The notes beneath the pieces were generated by a model. The model saw only the letters and a list, made by a program, of their open reading frames with translations, made no database searches and was not told where the DNA came from. A stretch of 64,000 bases of DNA from Vibrio europaeus (GTDB lineage Bacteria > Pseudomonadota > Gammaproteobacteria > Enterobacterales > Vibrionaceae): the NCBI RefSeq assembly GCF_001695575.1, contig NZ_LUAX01000007.1:868001-932000 (forward strand). Reading direction: 5' to 3'. Within the stretch, counting starts at the first letter, position 1, and every line of letters begins with the position of its first letter. This document shows positions 44,262 to 54,068 of the stretch, one piece after another. The translations under genes were made by a program, and so were the position numbers.

Positions 44262-45128
44262 TTACAGGTATTGATTAAACCATTCCAACTGTTTTGTTAC
44301 TACCGATTCAAAGTGTTTGCCTGAATATACTTGGTAGTGAGTGGCCCCTTCTTCAACATGAAGTGCTTTGGGCTCATTTGCTTTGTCGAATAAGACTTGT
44401 GATTCTGATAGTGGGTTTACACCATCTTGTTCTGCCGCAACGATCATCACTGGCTTATTTAGGTTTGCAAGTGCTTCGACTGGTTTGTGGTTGATAGTCT
44501 CCCATACCGTGAGGAATGGAATCTTGATTGTAAGCGCTGGAAAATCGTCTTTAAACTGATTGAAGAAGTCTACAGACTGCTGATCACTGAGTACTTTCGC
44601 AATCGGAACCATCATCTCTTTGCCCGTTTTGGCTTTTTTATCTCGCATGCGCTCAAGCGTAGAAAGAAACTTGTCTTTTTCTTCAGCAGACATTTCACCA
44701 GTAATGACCGTTTCACCATCGGCGAAAGTCAATTGCGCAATAACACATTTGATATCATCACTTTGACTAGCTGCGATAATGGCATTGGCACCACCAAAAG
44801 AGCTCCCCCATAGTGCGATACGATTTGAGTCAACGTTAGATTCCATTTTCGCCCATTCAATCGCTGCGTGGATATCTTCAATTTGCAGTTTTGGCACAAG
44901 GCGACCTGTTTCTCCCTCACTTTCACCGAAGCCGCGATAGTCAAACGTTAGAGCTGCATAGCCTTGATTTGCAAAACGCTCAGCGAAAGCCGGAAGTAAT
45001 AGCTCCTTTACGCCACAAAAACCATGACAAAGAATAACTAAAGGAGAAGGCTGCGTAGTGGCTGTCGGAAGATATAAGTGGCCAGAAATTTGGGAGTTTT
45101 GCGAAGTGAATTTAACTTGTTGATACAT
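44262..45128 (-). CDS. Alpha/beta hydrolase
   Basis: 288 residues; HGFCGVKELLLPAFAERFANQGYAAL carries the oxyanion-hole region and the nucleophile Ser sits in LWGSSFGGANAI near residue 112. An Asp in VAAEQDGVNPLS and His in GATHYQVYSG complete the triad. Cytosolic, S9/acyl-transferase-like family; substrate unknown. Confidence 0.88.
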   Translation of the reverse strand: MYQQVKFTSQNSQISGHLYLPTATTQPSPLVILCHGFCGVKELLLPAFAERFANQGYAALTFDYRGFGESEGETGRLVPKLQIEDIHAAIEWAKMESNVDSNRIALWGSSFGGANAIIAASQSDDIKCVIAQLTFADGETVITGEMSAEEKDKFLSTLERMRDKKAKTGKEMMVPIAKVLSDQQSVDFFNQFKDDFPALTIKIPFLTVWETINHKPVEALANLNKPVMIVAAEQDGVNPLSESQVLFDKANEPKALHVEEGATHYQVYSGKHFESVVTKQLEWFNQYL

Positions 45129-45348
45129 CTATTATTTCTCTAGTGGAGTAGTAGTAGCATTTATACCTTATGTGGTTCAGTTTAGTGGTTAGACCTATTG
45201 GGTATGTGAGGTGTTTATCTCTACTTCTTTTATCCATTTCATAAGTCGTTACACAACTCGACGTTTTAACGCTTTACATCTTAAGCTAAGCGTTGAACAC
45301 TTCTCCCCGAAACTAAAATGAAGTGACAGAGTAGAGTCAATAACAATT

Positions 45349-46044
45349 ATGAGTAACACCACGACGAAAAAGTCGAATCCCCTATTCGAAATCCTGTTTA
45401 ACGTATTTATTCCTTCATTCATTCTGATGAAGTTCAGCGGCGAAGAGCACTTAGGTACTGTAATGGCACTGGTTGTCGCGCTGGCTTTTCCGATTGTGTA
45501 TGGCGGCATGGATCTTATCCGCAATAAGAAGTTCAACTTCATTGCCGCATTGGGCTTTATTAGTGTTTTACTGACAGGTGGTATTGGTCTGTTAGAGCTT
45601 GATACCCGTTGGCTAGCACTAAAAGAAGCGTTGATTCCTGGTCTTATTGGCTTAGCTGTTCTGGGTTCGACATTTACCCGTTACCCATTTATGCAGAAGA
45701 TGATCCTTAACGACACTGTGCTAAATCTAGCTTTGATTACTGAGCGTTTACAGGAAAAGGGCAAGACGGATGCATTCGAGCGCTGCTTAATGTCGTCAAA
45801 TTATCTATTCGCGAGTACTTTTGCATTCTCTTCTGCGATGAACTATTTCCTCGCAACTTGGATTGTGACTAGCCCAGCAGGCACGCCTGAGTTTAATGAA
45901 GAGCTTGGTAAGCTTACTCTATACAGCTACCCAATTATTGCGATTCCTAGCATGCTGATGATGTTTGGTATCTTTTATTATGTTTGGCGTCAAATCCGCG
46001 CGATGACCTCATTGGAAACTGAGCAGATCTTTCATACTAAATAA
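45349..46044 (+). CDS. VC0807-family membrane protein
   Basis: 231 residues with about six membrane segments (FNVFIPSFILMKF, ALAFPIVYGGMDLI, AALGFISVLLTGGIGLLEL, and a C-terminal pair). It matches the VC0807 family of Vibrio and other marine gammaproteobacteria as I remember it; function unknown. A strong terminator follows. Confidence 0.85.
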   Translation: MSNTTTKKSNPLFEILFNVFIPSFILMKFSGEEHLGTVMALVVALAFPIVYGGMDLIRNKKFNFIAALGFISVLLTGGIGLLELDTRWLALKEALIPGLIGLAVLGSTFTRYPFMQKMILNDTVLNLALITERLQEKGKTDAFERCLMSSNYLFASTFAFSSAMNYFLATWIVTSPAGTPEFNEELGKLTLYSYPIIAIPSMLMMFGIFYYVWRQIRAMTSLETEQIFHTK

Positions 46045-46065
46045 CAAATATAGAAACACTAATAA

Positions 46066-46088
46066 GGGGGCGATCATCGCCCCCTTTT
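46066..46088 (+). terminator. Rho-independent terminator
   Basis: GGGGGCG-ATCAT-CGCCCCC then TTTT. Confidence 0.9.
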
Positions 46089-46116
46089 CAAACTTGATTT
46101 CTCAATAGTGTACCTG

Positions 46117-47004
46117 TCATAAGCTTAGATATTTAGCCAAGAAATCAAACACAATGCGTACTCTTTTACTCGTGTGTAGTTCTCGGTGACATACAAGCCA
46201 TGCATCTAGTTCGAAGGGCTGAAAATGATCTTTGAAAGCAATTCGTAAATCCGGATTTTTACGAGCAATATGCTCTGGTAAAAGGATCAGTGATCGAGTG
46301 AACTGTACTAACTGCCATTGCACTAACTGGTTGTTACAGATCAGGGTAAAAGGGTTGTGTATGAGATCCCAACCGGAGCTTATTAGATGCTGGCGTAGAT
46401 ACTCTTCCTGATCAAATCCGAGAATGGATACGTTTGCGACATCATTAGGCGACTTGCCTTGAAAGTTTTTAACTAAATCTTTATGCCCGTATAGATAAAC
46501 GGTTTCGTGACCGACTTTTTTTGCAATTAGATCTAGATCAGTAGGTCTTTTATAGCGCAATGCGATATCGGCCTCTCTGCGCTTTAAGTCACTGACCTGA
46601 TTGGATACGACAAGCTCGATATTTATCTGTGGTGCATATTCCTTTAGTTTGCTAACAAATGGAGGAAAACGGAAAAATGCATCAAGTTCCGTAAGAGAAA
46701 TGCTCACTTTTCCAGAGAGACTTTCATCTTGCCCTAGTGCTGCGAGTAGCATTTGATTTGCAGACTGAGCCATTTGGTTGACGTGTTGATAGAGTATTTG
46801 ACCACTATCTGTCAGTACCAGTTTTTTGCCCACTCGCTCAAACAGAGTGAGTTTGAGCTCTTCCTCAAATGCGGCAATTTGGCGACCTAAAGTAGGTTGG
46901 CTCATATTTAAAGCTCGACCTGCTGCGGAGAATGAGCCTTCTTCAGCAACAACCAGAAACGCTCTCGCCCGATTCCAGTCAAATCCAATATGTTTCCATT
47001 CCAT
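46117..47004 (-). CDS. LysR-family transcriptional regulator
   Basis: 295 residues: HTH with FSAAGRALNMSQPTLGRQIAAFE and effector domain in C-terminal 200 residues. Divergent from an NAD(P)-binding protein gene at 47117, which is its likely target. Confidence 0.9.
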   Translation of the reverse strand: MEWKHIGFDWNRARAFLVVAEEGSFSAAGRALNMSQPTLGRQIAAFEEELKLTLFERVGKKLVLTDSGQILYQHVNQMAQSANQMLLAALGQDESLSGKVSISLTELDAFFRFPPFVSKLKEYAPQINIELVVSNQVSDLKRREADIALRYKRPTDLDLIAKKVGHETVYLYGHKDLVKNFQGKSPNDVANVSILGFDQEEYLRQHLISSGWDLIHNPFTLICNNQLVQWQLVQFTRSLILLPEHIARKNPDLRIAFKDHFQPFELDAWLVCHRELHTSKRVRIVFDFLAKYLSL

Positions 47005-47116
47005 GGCTAAGCCCTACGTATTCAATTATGAATGATTGTTATACATGTTTAGTGGATTTCCAAACAATTTTGAATTGATAAGCTAATGGGCAAGCGATAG
47101 TCGAAAGGAATATTAA

Positions 47117-47827
47117 ATGAAAATACTGGTACTAGGAGCCACTGGAGCGACGGGGAAACTAGTTGTTAGCCAACTGCTTGAAGCTAATCACCATGTGGTT
47201 GCTTTAGTTAGGGATATCAACGTATTAGTAGAGCACTCGAATTTGACACAGTACCAAACAACGGCACTAGCGATACCCATTCCGGAACTAGAAGGGATCG
47301 TGGCAGAGTGCCAAGCGTGTGTCTGTTGCCTAGGCCACAACTTGACGTTTCAAGGTGTTTATGGAGCACCGCGATTATTGGTTCGAGACAGCATATTGCG
47401 TATTGCTTCAGTGATATCACCTCAACGAAACGAACCGCTAAAGTTAGCTTTAATGGGCTCAACAGGGGTGAGCAACCATACAATCAATGAACAAGTTTCT
47501 AGGCAGGAGAGATTGCTATGCCTTTTGCTACGAGCATTGTTACCGCCGCACCGTGACAATGAAAAAGCAGCTGAGCTCTTAAGCAGAAGCCGTAAACTGA
47601 GCACTCTGTTAGAGTGGGTTATCTTGCGACCAGATACCTTGATTGACCGCTGCGACGTAAGTCCATATTCATGGCACAATAGCCCGATTCGCAGTGCTTT
47701 GTTTAATGCTGGAGAAACCAGCCGAATCAATGTCGCCAATGCGCTAACTCGCTTAGTGACTAATTCTCAGCTTTGGCAGGATTGGCGGGGGAAAATGCCC
47801 GTCATTTACAACGCAGAAGCAAACTAG
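47117..47827 (+). CDS. NAD(P)-binding NmrA/SDR-like protein
   Basis: 236 residues with an N-terminal Rossmann motif (ILVLGATGATGKLV), atypical-SDR class related to flavin/biliverdin reductases and NmrA. No YxxxK pair is obvious, as is common in this class. Function unknown; perhaps a redox enzyme under the LysR regulator's control. Confidence 0.85.
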   Translation: MKILVLGATGATGKLVVSQLLEANHHVVALVRDINVLVEHSNLTQYQTTALAIPIPELEGIVAECQACVCCLGHNLTFQGVYGAPRLLVRDSILRIASVISPQRNEPLKLALMGSTGVSNHTINEQVSRQERLLCLLLRALLPPHRDNEKAAELLSRSRKLSTLLEWVILRPDTLIDRCDVSPYSWHNSPIRSALFNAGETSRINVANALTRLVTNSQLWQDWRGKMPVIYNAEAN

Positions 47828-47845
47828 CAAGCCTAAAATCAAAGA

Positions 47846-47866
47846 GCCCCAGTAAGTGGCTGGGGC
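47846..47866. terminator. Hairpin between convergent genes
   Basis: GCCCCAG-TAAGTGG-CTGGGGC; T-rich run on the minus side, so it may end the deaminase transcript. Confidence 0.6.
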
Positions 47867-47874
47867 AATATGAC

Positions 47875-49236
47875 TTACTCACCCAACGCTTTACGAGCTA
47901 ACCTCGATGCGGCTGCTTTATGGCGTTCCATCAATTGATGGATATCGACGCCAATTACTTCACTGTTCATCACTCGCCAGTGACCTGCAACCATCACACG
48001 GTCGGCTTGTTGAGCGCCACATAATAGGAGTGCTGCAAGAGGATCATGACTACCAGAGAAGCGGATATCATCGAGCTTGAACATCGCAATATCGGCTTGT
48101 TTACCTACACTAAGCTCGCCAATATCATTACGTCCCATCGCTTGAGCTGAGCCTTTGGTCGCCCAACGCAGCGCATCAAAATGGGATACGTTTGCCGAGC
48201 CATACTGTAGGCGTTGTAAGTACATCGCCATACGCACTTCGGCAATCATGTTTGAGCCGTCATTTGAGGCTGAGCCATCAACACCTAAGCCGACTTTAAC
48301 ACCTGCAGCTTCTAGGTCGTTGTTTTTACAAATCCCTGAGGCAAGCATCATGTTCGATGTTGGGCAGTGGCTAATGCCTACGCCTGCTTGGCCTAGTCTG
48401 CGGATCTCTTCATTATTGAAATGGATACCATGGGCAAACCAAGTTTTGTCATTTAGCCAGCCGACATCTTCGAGATAATCGACCGGGCGCATGCCAAATT
48501 GCTCGACACAGAAATCTTCCTCATCCAGCGTTTCGCACAAATGGGTGTGCATCATGACATTCTCTTGCTTGGCGATGTGGGCGGTTTCTTTCATCAAATC
48601 TGTGGTGACGGAGAAGGGGGAGCATGGCGCGAGCGCGATTTGGGTCATTGCCCCTTCTTGCTGCTGGTGGTATTGGCGAATCAAACGGTAGCTATCATCG
48701 ACAATCGCTTGCTCGGTTTGAATGGTATGTTGTGGTGGTAAGCCACCGTCCTCTTCACCTAAACTCATTGAACCACGAGTAAAGATGGCTCTGACACCAA
48801 GCTTTTGCGCCGCTTCGACCTGCAAGTCTATCGCGTGTTCTAAACCGTTTGGCAGCAAGTAGTGATGATCAGAAGCAGTGGTACAACCCGACAGCATCAA
48901 CTCAACTAAGGCAAGCTCAGTCGCGACACTCATCATCTCTTCATCTAGGTTTGCCCAGACGGGATACAGGCTTTGAAGCCAATGAAACAGTTCTTTGTTT
49001 AACGCGTCAGGGTAAGCGCGCGTTAAGGTTTGATAAAAATGGTGGTGGGCGTTAACAAGCCCAGGAGTGACGACATGCCGAGAGGCATCAACCACATAAT
49101 CAATTTGGTGGGACGGCGTCCCATGCTTTGGGATAAGTTCGACAACTTTGTTTCCCTGAACCACGAGGCCACCTTGGGCGTCTTGCGTGTTTCCGGTATA
49201 AATTGCCAGTGGATTCTTAATCCAGATGGTTTCCAT
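47875..49236 (-). CDS. 8-oxoguanine deaminase / amidohydrolase
   Basis: 453 residues of the amidohydrolase superfamily. Metal motif NAHHHFYQTLTR near residue 60, later HTHLCE, HGIHF and VDGSASND carry the other ligands. The HFYQTLTRAYPDALNKELFHWLQSLYPVW region is typical of the 8-oxoguanine/hydroxyatrazine-type deaminases. In this cluster it would convert 8-oxoguanine to urate, feeding PuuD. It is transcribed toward the window start, downstream of the two NCS2 permeases. Confidence 0.85.
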   Translation of the reverse strand: METIWIKNPLAIYTGNTQDAQGGLVVQGNKVVELIPKHGTPSHQIDYVVDASRHVVTPGLVNAHHHFYQTLTRAYPDALNKELFHWLQSLYPVWANLDEEMMSVATELALVELMLSGCTTASDHHYLLPNGLEHAIDLQVEAAQKLGVRAIFTRGSMSLGEEDGGLPPQHTIQTEQAIVDDSYRLIRQYHQQQEGAMTQIALAPCSPFSVTTDLMKETAHIAKQENVMMHTHLCETLDEEDFCVEQFGMRPVDYLEDVGWLNDKTWFAHGIHFNNEEIRRLGQAGVGISHCPTSNMMLASGICKNNDLEAAGVKVGLGVDGSASNDGSNMIAEVRMAMYLQRLQYGSANVSHFDALRWATKGSAQAMGRNDIGELSVGKQADIAMFKLDDIRFSGSHDPLAALLLCGAQQADRVMVAGHWRVMNSEVIGVDIHQLMERHKAAASRLARKALGE

Positions 49237-49392
49237 TCATAATAGTCCTTAGCCATCTCAGCCATTTCAGGGGAGAGGGTCTTAAACGTTTTAGTTACAG
49301 TTAAGCTAGCAAATACTAGCGGTGTTATTGTTGTTAAGCTCAGATTTACAACAGTGAGCTTGGGTCTCCTTTTAACGCCTTTGACGGTGATC

Positions 49393-50799
49393 TTAGTCAG
49401 TGGTCTTTGCTTCAAGTTTGCTTTGTACCACTTGTGGCTCTTCATCATCAGATTTTCGGATGATCTTTTCTTCTACTTGAACCTTACTCTCGGTCAGTGC
49501 TTCACGAACTTCTTTGTTGGATGACTTAGGAAGAAGTTGATGGAGAAGAACCGTTGCTATGGTGCCCGTGGTAATGCCAGAGTGAAGGAAATTAGCAATA
49601 TCGTGCGGTAAGTGCTGAAGTAAACGAGGTTCAAAAGTCACGGCTAAGCCTGATGCCAATCCAACACAGATAACCAGTGCATTTCGTTTGGTGTCTGCGG
49701 CCATAATCAGCATGCGAATACCAGCGTAAGCAATCATGCCAAACATAACAAAACCAACACCACCGAGAACTGGTTTAGGAATGGTGACCGCAACAGCGGC
49801 AAGTTTAGGGAACAAACCACCTAAGATGAGTAGAGCACCAGTACCAGCGACTACGTAACGACTCGCTACACCAGTAATGCCTACGATCCCAACGTTTTGA
49901 CTGAAAGAAGCCAGTGGCATAGCAGTAAGAATCGAAGAAAGTGTACTGCCTAAGCCATCACCAAGCAGACCGCGTTGCAGATCTTTGCCCGAGATTTGTT
50001 TATTACAGTTGTTTGCTAGGGCCATAAAGTCACCTGTTGCTTCGGCAATCACGACAATATAAACCAAACTCATGCTCACAATGGCGCTGGCTTGAAAGCT
50101 TAAACCGTATTTAAGCGGCTCTGGTCCACCAACCCAAGCGGCAGAAGTAATATCATCGAGGTTTACCATGCCCAGGGACAGCGCGACGATGTAACCGCCC
50201 GCCAGACCAATAACAATCGCAGATGCAGCAACGGCGCCTTTACAGTAAACCGAGACTGCAACCACGATGCCCAGTGAAACGATGGCTAAGAAAAGCTTTG
50301 GTAGAGTTGCAAAGTTTTCACTCGCAGCAGGCGCATCACCCACCCAGTTCATCGCAACGGGCAATATGGTTAAGCCGATGAGGGTGACAACAACGCCACT
50401 CACTACCGTTGGGAATAGCTTGCGGACTTTGTCCATGTAAAAGCTAGCAACAATCACCACTAGAGAGCCGACTAAAGCCGAGCCCATAATGCTAGCGACG
50501 CCGCCTTCGCGGCCAATGGCAATCGCCACACCTAAGAAAGCAAAACTAGAGCCCATGACAACAGGTAAACGAATACCGATAGGGCCGACACCAATACATT
50601 GCGCCATGGTGACGATACCTGAAGCGAGTAGGGCGGCATTGATTAGCGAGACAATCTCTTCATTAGGCAGTCCGATGGATGCGCCAACAATGAGCGGGAC
50701 AGCCACAATACCACCAATGGATGCCAGCATGTGTTGCAAAGCGAGCAGCAAGGTAATGCCGTGTGGTGGTTTTTGGTTGAGTGTATACAGAAGTTTCAT
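49393..50799 (-). CDS. NCS2 purine (xanthine/urate) permease
   Basis: 468 residues, NAT/NCS2 family; the family region FSQNVGIVGITGVASRYV is present in the eighth-to-tenth helix area and ALQHMLASIGGIVAVPLIVG near the start. H+-coupled uptake of xanthine or urate. The C-terminal 45 residues are highly charged (Glu/Lys). It lies next to the 8-oxoguanine deaminase in the same direction. Confidence 0.9.
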   Translation of the reverse strand: MKLLYTLNQKPPHGITLLLALQHMLASIGGIVAVPLIVGASIGLPNEEIVSLINAALLASGIVTMAQCIGVGPIGIRLPVVMGSSFAFLGVAIAIGREGGVASIMGSALVGSLVVIVASFYMDKVRKLFPTVVSGVVVTLIGLTILPVAMNWVGDAPAASENFATLPKLFLAIVSLGIVVAVSVYCKGAVAASAIVIGLAGGYIVALSLGMVNLDDITSAAWVGGPEPLKYGLSFQASAIVSMSLVYIVVIAEATGDFMALANNCNKQISGKDLQRGLLGDGLGSTLSSILTAMPLASFSQNVGIVGITGVASRYVVAGTGALLILGGLFPKLAAVAVTIPKPVLGGVGFVMFGMIAYAGIRMLIMAADTKRNALVICVGLASGLAVTFEPRLLQHLPHDIANFLHSGITTGTIATVLLHQLLPKSSNKEVREALTESKVQVEEKIIRKSDDEEPQVVQSKLEAKTTD

Positions 50800-50957
50800 T
50801 GGTTATACCTCAGAGAGATTCCATTTGTCTCTCGTAGATTGGACAATTGACTTCTACAAACTACGTAGGGTCACGAATTTTTCGTATAGGAAGCTAGCCC
50901 GAACCCATGCTCAGGCTAGTTTTCACAAGGATAATTAGGGTCAGCAGACCCTAGGAA

Positions 50958-52301
50958 TTAGATGTAGATAAGCTTAGCGACGAAGACGACAGTAAGGATG
51001 TACATTGAGATAGAGACATCTTTAGTTTTTCCTGTCGCGACTTTCAACACTGTGTAAGTGATAAAGCCAAGTGCGATGCCGTTTGCAATTGAGAAAGTCA
51101 GCGGCATCATCAGCGCGGTAATCGCCGCCGGAGCGCCATTAGTAAAATCTTTCCAATCGACATGCTGCATGCTGCTCATCATCACAAAGGCAACATAGAT
51201 AAGTGCGCCTGCAGTAGCGTAAGCTGGGATCATACCTGCCAAAGGTGATAGGAAAATAGCCGCTAAGAATAGCGCAGAAACAACAATTGCAGACAGACCA
51301 GTGCGCGCACCTGCTGCCACACCTGCTGCACTTTCTACGTAACTGGTGACGGGCGGACAGCCGACACAAGCACCTGCAACACTAGAAATAGAATCTGCCT
51401 TTAACGCCTTGCTAAGCCCTTCTATTTTACCTGTATCTTTGTTGATCAGGTGTGCACGCTCTGCGACACCCATCAGCGTACCTGCAGTGTCAAACATGTT
51501 AACGAATAGGAAGGCTAAGATTACGCTAATCATTGAAATATTAAACGCACCTGCAATATCCATTGCCATGAACGTAGGGGCGATACTTGGTGGCGCTGCA
51601 AAGAAGCCGTTGTATTGAACCAGACCTAGCATCATACCAACAACAGTGACACTCAAAATCCCGATCAGTACCGCACCGAACACTTTACGCTCACTGAGTA
51701 CCGCGATGATTAAGAAAGCGATAGCCGCAAGCATTGCATCAGGCTTTGTGAAGTCGCCAAGCGAAACTAAAGTGGCTGGGTTCTCTACCACGATGCCTGC
51801 GGTTTTCAGCCCGATAAGACCTAAGAACAGACCGACACCAGCAGTCATTGAAAAGCGTAAACTCTCTGGAATACTTTCAATGATCCATTGGCGTATTTTG
51901 TAGAAGCTCATCCCGACAAATAGGATACCAGAGAGGAATACCGCACCAAGCGCTACCTCCCAGCTATAGCCCATTTCACTAACCACAGTGAAAGAGAAAA
52001 AGGCGTTAAGGCCCATGCCCGGCGCCAAACCGACAGGCCAGTTGGCAAAAAGTCCCATTAACAGACAGCCAATCGCTGCACCAATACAGGTTGCAACGAA
52101 GACCGCGCCAGAATCCATCCCCGAGGCCGCCATGATTTGAGGGTTAACGAAAATGATGTATGCCATAGTGGCAAAAGTGGTGATCCCCCCGATCATTTCG
52201 TTTTTAACACTGGTTCCATGTGCTTTCAGTTTGAAAAAGCGCTCTAGGAAGCCACCCGATTGGCTTTCGTTATTAAGCACTTCTGCTTTGCTTTCATTCA
52301 T
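50958..52301 (-). CDS. NCS2 permease, AzgA type (adenine/guanine)
   Basis: 447 residues. The AzgA-group start (FFKLKAHGTSVKNEMIGG, ITTFATMAYIIFVNPQI) and GLAPGMGLNAFFSF are visible. Likely imports guanine, hypoxanthine or 8-oxoguanine. The start is set at 52301 (AAGGA nine bases upstream); 18 more open codons precede it. Lies between uraH and the other permease, all minus strand. Confidence 0.9.
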   Translation of the reverse strand: MNESKAEVLNNESQSGGFLERFFKLKAHGTSVKNEMIGGITTFATMAYIIFVNPQIMAASGMDSGAVFVATCIGAAIGCLLMGLFANWPVGLAPGMGLNAFFSFTVVSEMGYSWEVALGAVFLSGILFVGMSFYKIRQWIIESIPESLRFSMTAGVGLFLGLIGLKTAGIVVENPATLVSLGDFTKPDAMLAAIAFLIIAVLSERKVFGAVLIGILSVTVVGMMLGLVQYNGFFAAPPSIAPTFMAMDIAGAFNISMISVILAFLFVNMFDTAGTLMGVAERAHLINKDTGKIEGLSKALKADSISSVAGACVGCPPVTSYVESAAGVAAGARTGLSAIVVSALFLAAIFLSPLAGMIPAYATAGALIYVAFVMMSSMQHVDWKDFTNGAPAAITALMMPLTFSIANGIALGFITYTVLKVATGKTKDVSISMYILTVVFVAKLIYI

Positions 52302-52437
52302 GTCAGCAAGTCCTTTTGTTTTGGTGTTTCTGAAATTGAATACAGCTTTCTGCATTTTGATGGTGTTTTTGCAGACTCCAATTCTCCCGATTGATATGTA
52401 TGACGTTGTTAGGGTTCTTTATTGGTAATTTCTTGCC

Positions 52438-52791
52438 TTAACTACCTCGATAGGTAGAGAAGCTATACGGTGAGACAAGCAAAGGTACGTGGTAATGTGC
52501 ACCTGTTTCTCCGAGACCAAAGCGAATCACAACGTCATCTAGGAATGGTATTTCACCAAGGTCGACATCTTGGTTCTTGTAGTAATCGGCAACATGGAAG
52601 ACCAGTTGATATTTGCCTGTTACAAATTCATCGCCTTCTAACACTGGCTCATCAGTTCGACCATCAAAGTTGGTGGTGACCGTTTTAATCTTCGTTAGGC
52701 TGCCGTCTTCAACACGGAACAGCTCAACTTGAATATTTGCACCGGGAACGCCGTGCATTGTATCCAATACGTGTGTAGTTAATTTGCCCAT
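52438..52791 (-). CDS. uraH: 5-hydroxyisourate hydrolase
   Basis: 117 residues, transthyretin-like, ending in the diagnostic tetrapeptide YRGS. His9 in LTTHVLDTMHGVPG, the Arg in the FDGRTDEPV loop, and the closing HYHVPLLVSPYSFSTYRGS carry the active site. Hydrolyses 5-hydroxyisourate to OHCU after PuuD. First gene of the minus-strand arm. Confidence 0.97.
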   Translation of the reverse strand: MGKLTTHVLDTMHGVPGANIQVELFRVEDGSLTKIKTVTTNFDGRTDEPVLEGDEFVTGKYQLVFHVADYYKNQDVDLGEIPFLDDVVIRFGLGETGAHYHVPLLVSPYSFSTYRGS

Positions 52792-52839
52792 AATTGTTAT
52801 TCGCGCCCAGCGCTCTCCTTAGCGATTATTGATTTTAAA

Positions 52840-53082
52840 TTGTATACAAAGTTGTTTTAAATTTGCTTCTGTTACCTATATATGTACACAAAATATTCGG
52901 ATAGTAAAGCTTGATGTTATAATTTTGTTACTAGTAAAAGTGAGCAAAAATCAGTTTTGTGAGATCGAGCTAGATACCAATTTAAGCCTAAGTGTACATA
53001 ACTTATTGATAAAATGGCTTTTGTTTACGTAAATTAACTTTAACAACAAAATCTTTACATTAAGATAATTTATTGTATACAA
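52840..53082. promoter_or_regulatory. Two TTGTATACAA palindromes in the uraH-puuE gap
   Basis: Identical ten-base dyads at 52840-52849 (49 bases before uraH) and 53073-53082 (62 bases before puuE). They resemble GntR/FCD-type operators. The remaining gap (52792-53143) is strongly AT-rich and holds divergent promoters; I see no gene in it. The cognate regulator is not in this window. Confidence 0.65.
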
Positions 53083-53143
53083 TGAATGTATGAAGTTTAA
53101 GAAGGCATAAAGACAAAGTGTCTTGTATTTAAGGAGAGCCTGA

Positions 53144-54067
53144 ATGGATAAGGATTATTCACGAGACCTGATTGGCTATGGGGCGAATCCTCCTCACCCT
53201 AAATGGCCAGGTGGTGCTCGTATCGCCGTGTCGTTTGTGTTGAATTACGAAGAGGGTGGTGAACGCTGCCTTTTACATGGGGATGATGAGTCCGAAGCCT
53301 TTCTGTCAGAGATTCCAGCCGCGCAGCCGATTAAAGGCGAGCGACACATCAGCATGGAATCTATCTATGAGTATGGCAGCCGCGCAGGTGTGTGGCGTGT
53401 GTTAAAGCTATTTGATGAGTACGAGATTCCATTGACCGTATTCGCAGTGGCGATGGCGATTGAGCGTCATCCAGATGTCGCAGAAGCTATGGTTCAAGCG
53501 GGACACGAGATTTGTAGTCACGGCTATCGCTGGATTGATTACCAATACATGGACGAGTCGCAAGAACGCGACCACATGATGAAAGCGATTGAAATCATTA
53601 AAGAGATCACCGGTGAAAGACCGCTTGGTTGGTATACAGGGCGTACTGGACCAAATACCCGCAAAATAGTCGCAGAAGAAGGTGGTTTTTTATACGACTC
53701 AGATGCGTATGACGACGACTTGCCTTATTGGCATACCGAGGCAGGTCAACCTCAGTTAGTGATTCCTTACACACTGGATGTCAATGACATGCGTTTTGCC
53801 ACTGTGCAAGGGTTTAACTCAGGTGAACAGTTCTACCAATACCTAAAGGACACATTCGATACTTTATATGCTGAAGGTGCGACAGCGCCTAAGATGATGT
53901 CGGTAGGTCTGCATTGCCGTCTGATCGGTAAACCCGGTCGTATCGCATCGTTAAAGCGCTTCTTAGATTACGTTAAACAACATGACGACGTGTGGTTATG
54001 TCGCCGTGTTGATATTGCTCGCCATTGGCACGAGCACCATCCATACACACCAAAAGAGGGAAAATAA
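53144..54067 (+). CDS. puuE: Allantoinase PuuE (polysaccharide-deacetylase fold)
   Basis: 307 residues. The family start is YSRDLIGYGANPPHPKWPGG with ARIAVSFVLNYEEGGE; the metal-binding His region HEICSHGYRWIDY and TGRTGPNTR are typical of PuuE. Converts allantoin to allantoate without the usual amidohydrolase fold. Operon start; uraD begins one base after its stop codon. Confidence 0.95.
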   Translation: MDKDYSRDLIGYGANPPHPKWPGGARIAVSFVLNYEEGGERCLLHGDDESEAFLSEIPAAQPIKGERHISMESIYEYGSRAGVWRVLKLFDEYEIPLTVFAVAMAIERHPDVAEAMVQAGHEICSHGYRWIDYQYMDESQERDHMMKAIEIIKEITGERPLGWYTGRTGPNTRKIVAEEGGFLYDSDAYDDDLPYWHTEAGQPQLVIPYTLDVNDMRFATVQGFNSGEQFYQYLKDTFDTLYAEGATAPKMMSVGLHCRLIGKPGRIASLKRFLDYVKQHDDVWLCRRVDIARHWHEHHPYTPKEGK

Positions 54068-54068
54068 C

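Noticed and set aside
49023..49448. 141-residue minus-strand frame between the deaminase and permease
   Set aside because: It overlaps both genes in another frame; composition is not protein-like.
52829..53032. 67-residue plus-strand ORF in the uraH-puuE gap
   Set aside because: AT-rich random frame over the operator region, no ribosome-binding site.
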